Source: Pyxicephalus adspersus (lineage: Eukaryota > Chordata > Amphibia > Anura > Pyxicephalidae). Taken from it: a stretch of DNA of 64,000 nt. The position numbers and the translations under genes are program-made. The DNA lies in NCBI RefSeq assembly GCF_032062135.1, contig NC_092864.1, positions 21,875,922 to 21,939,921 of the forward strand. The letters are read 5' to 3'. Each line of letters begins with the position of its first letter. Within the stretch, counting starts at the first letter, position 1. The notes under the pieces are model-generated. The model was not told the origin of the DNA. It did not search any database and was given only the letters and a program-made list of their open reading frames with translations. This document shows positions 57,373-64,000 of this stretch, piece by piece.

Positions 57373-57965
57373 ACCCAACTCAACAAAAATAGATAAGTGA
57401 CAGCACCTACCAAATATACATTAAATATTGCTTCCTCTTTTATGTAGGGGTTTTAATAGAAAAATACTTACCTTACCCCTTGGTCCCACAGCAGCCAAAG
57501 CCTGGTCTTCTACTGTCCTAGCCTAGAAAGTTGAAGGGCCCCTAATATGGACAATATAGGATAAGTGGTCATTGTAGGACTGGCCACAAAACAGGAAAAG
57601 AGAAACAACCATGGGGACTGGTTAACCAGAAAGGAAGTTTAGATAATAAATTAGGATAAACTGGCATAGAAGGACCTATCTATCCTCCTGCAATTGTAAT
57701 GTTCATAAATGTTGCCAACCACAAGTGGACTTGATAAAGCATAAAAACAAAAAGAGTGAGAGCTGGGGTCTTTTAGGCAAACCAAAGTGTATTGAGTGAA
57801 TTATATTAAACATCATATAAAACACCTTCAATTTAGTAGTATGTGGAGTACATTATTTGTACATCATGATAGGTCCATCCCAGATAAATGTGATAGGATA
57901 TAGGACCTGATTGCTAGACAAAGGTATCCCTGAATGTGTGAGAGATATTGTACAACGGTAACGTC
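57373..57965. other. Unassigned sequence
   Basis: No gene seen. On the minus strand this is downstream of hammerhead-like copy C and may belong to the same retroelement, but no reverse transcriptase motif is visible. Confidence 0.35.
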
Positions 57966-57969
57966 TTGT

Positions 57970-58008
57970 AACCCGCTGTGTTTCGCCTGCCGGCTTCCTC
58001 AGGGGATC
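57970..58008 (-). ncRNA. Hammerhead-ribozyme-like motif, copy C (core intact)
   Basis: On the minus strand CTGAGGA (58002-57996) is followed by stem II GCC (57994-57992) with GGC (57987-57985) around a GGCA loop, then GAAA (57984-57981) and CACAGC. CCC (58005-58003) can pair with GGG (57974-57972) as stem I. The first two core boxes are intact. The expected U before the cleavage base is G here, so activity is doubtful. Confidence 0.42.
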
Positions 58009-58010
58009 TG

Positions 58011-59399
58011 TGAGCAGCGTTATATGATATAATAAGTAAGCAATGTACTCTTTTAGAGCTCCTGAACTAAATAGGAACTATATCCAGTATGTATAAAGGG
58101 GGGGACCTATCATTTGTTAATATTCTTTTTTTATTAGTAAATGTTGCCCAAAAGCCTGCTCAAAAACTAAAGAGAGCTCAGAAGATGCTAAAAATTTTCT
58201 GAAGACATCTTCCAAAGCCATAATCATGTCTTAATAGGATAAAGTGACTGCAAGTGCTTTCACTGATCCAGCAGACTCAGATCAGCTTTAATACAGAACA
58301 GCAACGTCTAATTCACAGGGGTCAAACTAAGGGGGAACTCGATTCGGCTTTCACACTGGTACAGTTTTCTGAATCCCCATTAAAACAGGAAAAACACCTT
58401 GCTTTAAAGTTAGTAAACAAGATTGTGACTGATAAAGAAGACAGAAAATCTATTACCTCTCTGTATCAGTGAATATACCCAAAGCTGCAAATTATCAGTG
58501 GCCCTAAACTGAAAGCCATAAAATGTCACTCATAACTCAGATGATCACTTTGTCTCCAAGTTGTAAATACAACAATGAATAGACAACAATGAGTGACGAT
58601 ATCCATTACCAATAAACTTATTCCTAGGGGTATGACTGAGATGCTTTAATTTACAGCAAATGACTCCGTTTGTCATGGCAGAGTAATAAACCCGCGGTCA
58701 TATCCAGACACATCTCAGATCGAGTGCAAACGTCTTGAAAAGAACATCTCTCAGCTGGAGCCATTTCTATTAGTCGTCATATCAATGGGATGAACAAAAT
58801 TCCTCTATAAATTAAAAAAGCCCTTGGAGTTCAATGAAAAATGTTTTGGCTAATTATGAGCAAGCAATTAGCTGATATCAAATCCTGGTGGGTGGCTAAA
58901 GTTCATTAAATTAGTGATGAGAACATGCTTGTTTTATTAGGGGAAACTTAAAAGTAAAGTGCATGTCCATTTAAAGAGCAAGTGAACGCTGGCCAAAAAA
59001 TAAGCAAGTAATCTGTGGTCTTCTTTTAACCTATGAAGCATTTACAAATAACATAGAAAATCTTTGCTTTATCAGCTGGGATCAAATTTAAAATGTTCTA
59101 TCTGATCCAAAGCCAATAACTTAGGAATAAGGCTGGCTTCTAACTTTTTGCAATGACTGATTTTTTTTAAAGTATTATATACCTAAAAAGCCTACAATCT
59201 GAACATTCAGATGCACAGGTAATATTAACACAATGCTATCTATACCAGTTTATATAAAAATCAATGTGAACAGAAGAGCAACTCAAAGGAACACAAAGGC
59301 ATCTCAAATTAGAAACAAGCAAAACTGGAGGCACTTGAAATCAAACAGCACTTGACGTGCTTGTGTTCAATAAGCTCGTATATATAGGTTGATGTTCAT
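58011..59399. other. Repeat-poor sequence; possible conserved non-coding stretch at 58490-58960
   Basis: No gene seen. 58600-58960 is complex, with repeated TAATTA-like homeodomain cores (GGCTAATTATGAGCAAGCAA, AGCAATTAGCTGATATC). That is typical of developmental enhancers. Inference from texture only. Confidence 0.3.
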
Positions 59400-59419
59400 T
59401 TTGGGTATAGGGGCTGAAG

Positions 59420-60181
59420 TTTGTCATACGACCACCAAACACCGAATTAAAGCCACAGTGAACCGTGAAGACTGTGAAGCATGGTGGAGCAAGTATCATG
59501 ATATGGGGATGTTTCTCATAGTATGTTGGGCATATTTATCGCATACCAAGAATCATGGATCAGTTTGATTACATCAAAATACTTGAAGAAGTCATGATGT
59601 CTTATGCCGAAGAGGAAATGCCCCTCAGATAGATGCTTTAACAAGACAATGACCCAAAACACACCCGTAAACAAGCAATATCTTGGTTTCAGATCAATAG
59701 GATTGACTTTAGAGAGTGACCAGCCCAATCCATGGGCCCTAATCCCATAGAAAACTTGCAGGGAGGTAACAAAAATGCTGTTTCTGTGAAATGTAATCGC
59801 ATCGACCTGGGCTGGAATACCTGTTCAAAGTGTCTGGTCGCCAGATGTGCAGCAATTCTCAGAAACATTGGTTATACAACTATCAATTAGTTCAGGGATT
59901 CAAAGGAAAACAAAATCTGGAAACATTTTCCAGGTTATATAGTAAATGTTTGTGTTTGAAAAGAAGAATGCAGACAATGCTATTATTTTGAGCAGCCTAA
60001 TAACACATTTCCTCCTTTTGTGAATTACTCAAATGTAAACATTTTTCTTCATGTTTTGATTTAGAATATAATGTGCAGTGTTCACAATGTATTTGTGTGT
60101 ATAGAAACTAAAGCTATAAGGATTTTGTGCTTTATTCATTTTTTTTTTAAACACACTGCTATTTTTATGAACACAATTGTA
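59420..60181 (+). pseudogene. Decayed Tc1-like transposon, transposase C-terminus and right end
   Basis: In one frame the DNA reads TVKHGG (from about 59470), GGASIMIWGCFS (59483-59518) and QDNDPKHT (59642-59665). The last holds an aspartate of the DD34E catalytic triad and the two blocks are in the same frame. Stops interrupt between them. The segment that should be SPDLNPIENLW reads as a degenerate QPNPWALIP, and the third catalytic acid is not preserved. A C-terminal CAAILRNIGYTT precedes TAG near 59891. The right inverted repeat ends AAACACACTGCTATTTTTAT then GAACACAATTGTA at a TA (60180-60181). The N-terminal DNA-binding domain and left inverted repeat are missing. Confidence 0.85.
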
Positions 60182-60461
60182 CATGCTAAATGTAAGTGAA
60201 AAGGAACAAAGTCCGAAAAATGCCAGACTCATAGTTCTATAATCGTCATGAAATGAAATGACAACAAGCAACAATTCCCGGGTAAAATGTATGACCACCT
60301 TGGCGGATTGTTTTATCTTGCATTTGCACAATCAGTGAATGATCATATTGTTACAGCAATCATCCACTAAGTCACTCATACAAAAGGTTCATATATATAA
60401 TTCATTTCTAATGACTTTTTTCTAAAATCAGCTTTTAAAGCTAAGTTATTACTTCTAAAAT

Positions 60462-60552
60462 AATATTATTAATTATTATTAATATTAATAATAAACAGGA
60501 TTTATATAGCGCCAACACATTACGCAGCGCTGTACTAAAGATATAACCGGTA
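60462..60552 (-). mobile_element. 3' tail of an L2-type LINE, minus strand
   Basis: On the minus strand the sequence reads CAGCGCTGCGTAATGTGTTG, GCGCTATATAAATCCTGTTT, then an ATTATTAAT-rich tail. It matches the tail family of the 12.4-13.2 kb element and keeps the GCGCTGCGTAAT segment lost there. No coding part. Confidence 0.8.
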
Positions 60553-61261
60553 GTTCAAATCTATAATAGCAGCTTCACTTTACAGTAAGACCTTTGGCAC
60601 ACCAACACAAAAAGAAAGCACTTACAGTTGAAGACAGCATCAGACAAATTATTGTATGTACTGTAATAATTATTATACCAATAGATGTATTTTGCAATGC
60701 AAGCAGTGAATGTTCTTAGATTAAATCTGGTATCAGTATCTTGCCTTGCCTGTACAGTCGGCATGAGGATTGGAAGAAATAATTAGTACAAGGAGTCAAA
60801 CAGTTCATGTAATGACAGAAGAATGCTGATAGGTAGGGAAAGCAGAGAACCAAAGTAATGAACTGATTGATGTGCTACTTCTCACTTTACTGTTCAGTCC
60901 AGGATGTGGAAGTGATGCTGGTCATCAAACAGGGGGCATCTAATGGTTATTCCTCTCTGTAAACCACTGCTTTCACTCTGTGGGTGTAAAGTGTAGCAAA
61001 TACTGGTTTTGTTATTGTATCTTTTAATGGTCATTTCATTTTTATCTTTATATAATATGTATTTATATAAAGGATTAGGATGACATCAGTGCCAAATTGT
61101 AGGTTGAGTATTTGGGAGATGTAGAAGCAAATATGCAGCCATTATCGGTGACAAAGAATATTTGTTACAATCTTTATCATTGTATCATTGTTTCAAAATG
61201 AAAGGCATGGGGCCCTGTTTACATAGTACACAGTGTACATTATTATTGTGGAGTGCATATC
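60553..61261. other. Unassigned sequence
   Basis: No feature recognised. Confidence 0.4.
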
Positions 61262-61442
61262 TGTGTTAAACCCAGATTGTTTTTTAAGCTGGGTGGGAAG
61301 AAGCTGTAGGCGGGTAGCAGCCCCTGTATTGTGACCCAACAATACCACCCCGCACTTTTTAGTAACCGCCTGGCTATTTTTGGGTGGTTACTGAAATGTG
61401 CTGGGCGGTGCACCCAACTAAAAAGGGCTGGAGAGAACACTG
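61262..61442. repeat. Probable interspersed repeat with an internal hairpin
   Basis: GTGTTAAACCCAGATTG, GCTGGGTGGGAAGAAGCTGT, GTAGCAGCCCCTGTATTGTG and AAAAAGGGCTGGAGAGAACA form a block I recall as repeated in frog genomes. AGTAACCGCC and GGTGGTTACT (about 61360-61392) form a hairpin. Class unknown. Confidence 0.45.
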
Positions 61443-62285
61443 CATATGATAGAGACCTTGCCAGTAATGAGCACCTCAGGGTGGTAACATTCAACCCTCA
61501 GGGAGCCCCTGCAGGCACCCTTAAAGTGCATTTAAATTAAAGAGAAACCTCCAAATGTCAATATGCTGTAATAAATTACAGGCTGGATTAATACAAATAT
61601 AAGGTATGCTGCTACATTTTATTTTACCCATGGAACATTCAATAACACATCTTTTCTGAACACTTTATTATTTTATACAATACGAAAACAATGATCACAC
61701 TTTTGTTTGCAAATATTACATCTTCATAGTGGGGGCCCCATCCTACCTTTTGCAGAATCTTCTTCCCCACAATTCTGTGATGTATTTGCTTACAAACATC
61801 GAGTTGCACGTTCCTACAGATCGCTTCCGCAGAGACCTGCTACTCAGACCTCAGAATTTGCTTCTAGAAACCTGCTGTAACCTCACTCTAGATGAATATG
61901 CTGCAAGCCCAGCTCTGTCATGTATTAATAAAATAGCAGTAAATATTTTATACACGGGAAGAGCCAGCGGACACACTGATCTGACTGCACAGATCAGCGG
62001 GTGCTGTTTGCAATAAGCCTGCTGCCAGATGTTACTAAATCTCTGGAAGGATTCAGCAGAGAGGCCAGAGTGTTCTGACAGCAGCCAAATGAGTTGCAGG
62101 ATGTGTGTGAGTATAACTATGTGTCTGGCCGTGCCATCACCTACTGCACCGGGTGACTGGCAGCGCCTGCATATGAATTAGCAAAGGGTTTGGGAATTAG
62201 AAAAGACGATGAAACTGCAACAAATAACACGAAAATACCCCCAAATAACGTGTAAACAGATCTAAACCCAAATACTACAATCCTA
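61443..62285. other. Unassigned sequence
   Basis: A 95-codon frame at 61729-62016 has no family motif. No gene supported. Confidence 0.4.
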
Positions 62286-62747
62286 TACCGGTAGTCTCCG
62301 GGTTACATACGAGATAGGGACTGTAGGTTTGTTCTTAAGTTGAATTTGTATGTAAGTTGGAACAAGTACATTATTTTAACATATGCAATTAGGACAGAAC
62401 ATATTATTAGGCAGCATAGTGTCAGTTACTATATAGAATCCTCACTGTGAGTTCATCACAAACAATGCAAAAAAAAAAAAAACTTTATGGAGCCTAGACA
62501 TTCATTAACTTCTGGATCAGGCTGTGCTTTGATATGCAAAAAAACAACTGCAGAGTTTGTTTTGTATAATAACGTTACAAGATGTTGGAGGAGAGCTCAG
62601 TCTCAGCTATGTTTAGCAAAAGATTTCTTCTGCAAGTCATTCGAACCACCCCCACCACCCGTACTGCACAAGAGTGAGCAGTGAAGCCCCGTTCTGATTT
62701 TGGAGTAGTCCATATGTTGGATTGTCTTAACTCGGGGACTACCTGTA
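62286..62747. mobile_element. Tc1/mariner-type MITE, copy 2 (462 bp)
   Basis: The left end TACCGGTAGTCTCCGGGTTA and the right end CTCGGGGACTACCTGTA are inverted repeats. It aligns in the same orientation with 29150-29640. The termini are slightly better kept here (CGGGGACTACCTGTA). Small indels separate the copies. Confidence 0.78.
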
Positions 62748-62901
62748 CAAGTTTCAACAATAAATTTCACATTTTTCTCAGTTCTTTTAGGTATCATACT
62801 TTTAGTAAAGTGAACCTGGTGAATCCTGGCACTTCTGGTGATTGGGTCTTTCATCAGGGTTACTGGGTACCCCTAGACTTTTTGCAAACATTAAAAGGAG
62901 C

Positions 62902-62937
62902 CGCCCCCCCCACACACACACACACACACACACACAT
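62902..62937. repeat. (C)n then (CA)n microsatellite
   Basis: A C run at about 62903-62911 passes into about 13 CA units, followed by decayed TACA/CACA. The long frames across it on both strands are artefacts. Confidence 0.95.
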
Positions 62938-63182
62938 ACCGGTACATACATACACACATATATACACACCAATGATCTTAAAAAAGCAGCATTCTTGCAC
63001 TCATTATTTGCCCATCCATAACCAATGTTTTCATCAGTTACAAGTGCAGTCATTGTTTCTGCTGTACAAAATTTTGAGCCATTTTTCCTCATATGGTAAA
63101 GTTTTAAAGAGGAAATAAGTTAAAAAATAAAAAATTTGGAGCAGACTATATTGCAGAAATGATATGCTTTATCTCTTCTGCA

Positions 63183-63381
63183 ATAAAGCAAACTTACCTG
63201 TCTGTTCGCAATGCATGGCTTAGCTTATGTATTCTGCATACCTCGGTACCAAATAATGGGAGTTACATAATACCAGCCTAGCCAGTCAGGAAATCTACAG
63301 ATCTCAACCAAAGAAAAGGACCAGACGAAGATGTCGCCCCACTGATGGAGTGGAAACAGTTCGAGTTTAGCTCTGCTTTAA
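63183..63381. mobile_element. TTAA-type MITE
   Basis: The left end ATAAAGCAAACTTACCTG and the right end GTTTAGCTCTGCTTTAA. The right terminus matches the one at 35428. The left TTAA has one changed base. No transposase. Confidence 0.5.
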
Positions 63382-64000
63382 GTTATTTACGAGTCCATCA
63401 GCATAAAACAGAATTCAAAAATGATTAATACAAATATAACATTTAGCACACTTTATTAAATGTAACTGTTAATCTGTAGTGCCCACAACAGTATACTTGC
63501 CCTGGCTGGTCATGTGGCCCTGGATTATTTGCCAGTCCCCTGTGCCTGTCCATTCACTCCCTTAGCCTGTTGTAAGGCTCCAAATCCACCTTTTGGTCAC
63601 CAATGTAAACTAGCCCAAAAGCAATGTTCAGATGAACCCTAAAATAGAATAGCATTATAACAGTGATGACACCTACCAAGCATCCCTAAAAGTCAGCATT
63701 GGTGTCCTGAGCTGCTCATTACACATACAAGCAGTTTATAGACATCGCTTGACAATGATTATCAACCACATCCATTGACTTAAATAGGAGTGATCGGGGC
63801 CACAGTTGAGCCTTTGGCTGTCAACCGAGTGTCTTAAATGGCCAGACATATTAAAGATCATTGGTGGCTTGCTATAGACTACCATGTCCCATTGATCTGG
63901 AGCTATGCAGGAACTATTAGATGGTTGTGGTCAGTTTGCCACACTTTCTTACAACAAGGCAAACATTTGTGAAAATTTGATACAGTATTTATAGATTCTG
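63382..64000. other. Unassigned sequence to the window edge
   Basis: No gene, RNA or repeat end recognised. Confidence 0.4.

Noticed and set aside
62681..63118. 145-codon plus-strand frame and 96-codon minus-strand frame
   Set aside because: They run through the end of a Tc1/mariner-type MITE and a (CA)n microsatellite (His-Thr or Val-Cys repeats), so they are repeat artefacts.
1..64000. Functional tRNA genes, rRNA, CRISPR arrays, endogenous viruses
   Set aside because: No intact tRNA cloverleaf was seen (only decayed A/B boxes in two SINE-like repeats), no regular direct repeats with unique spacers, and no retroviral gag, pol or env motif or paired LTRs.

Overview
The window looks like non-coding vertebrate DNA, most likely from a frog (anuran amphibian). 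It is AT-rich and shows no convincing protein-coding gene, no rRNA or tRNA gene, and nothing bacterial, viral or CRISPR-like. The frog assignment is from recall. The mix consists of short fold-back elements ending in a 'GGCCTGATTTAT' type terminus, CpG-rich 'GGCCCTGATTCATCAA' elements, TTAA-flanked 'TTAAAGC' elements, L1/Tx1-like LINEs ending in AATAAAAAGATTGAAA-like tails, and an L2-type LINE tail reading GCGCTATATAAATCCTG. No database search could be run. The window is probably intergenic or a very large intron.

Layout. 1-9.2 kb: decayed hAT ends, a hammerhead-ribozyme-like motif (1.6 kb), AT and TATC microsatellites, and two copies of one L1/Tx1-like LINE facing each other (5.1-5.5 kb plus strand, 7.7-9.1 kb minus strand). 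9.2-20 kb: palindromic MITEs, a hAT MITE, a truncated L2-type LINE (12.4-13.2 kb), a TIR element holding a 512-base assembly gap (16.6-17.2 kb), and an 18-bp minisatellite (18.1-18.3 kb). 20-30 kb: a tRNA-like SINE, a CpG-dense MITE, two PIF/Harbinger-type MITEs with TAA target duplications, an L1 relic, the 5' part of a Tc1 element, and a Tc1/mariner-type MITE that recurs at 62.3 kb. 30-45 kb: a perfect-ended 653-bp hAT element, a TIR element carrying an internal 31/37-bp VNTR, a roughly 1-kb minisatellite with an approximately 30-bp unit (39.3-40.3 kb), a hAT fold-back element, a miRNA-precursor-like hairpin (43.07-43.15 kb) and a tandem repeat of about 105 bp (43.6-44.1 kb). 45-64 kb: further MITEs, a second hammerhead-like motif (47.5 kb), a 938-bp hAT fold-back element with perfect 8-bp target duplications and a large internal palindrome (53.7-54.6 kb), a candidate short exon (57.16-57.21 kb), a third hammerhead-like motif on the minus strand (58.0 kb), a decayed Tc1 transposase (59.4-60.2 kb) and an L2 tail.

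There is no pathway or operon to describe. The sequence records transposition by several systems: hAT (8-bp duplications), PIF/Harbinger (TAA), TTAA-type (Kolobok/piggyBac-like), Tc1/mariner (TA), L1/Tx1 and L2 LINEs, and a tRNA-like SINE. The points most worth a second look are three dispersed hammerhead-like motifs, the large hAT fold-back element, the long roughly 30-bp minisatellite with many AGAACA half-sites, the 43.07 kb hairpin, and several repeat-free stretches that could be conserved non-coding elements.
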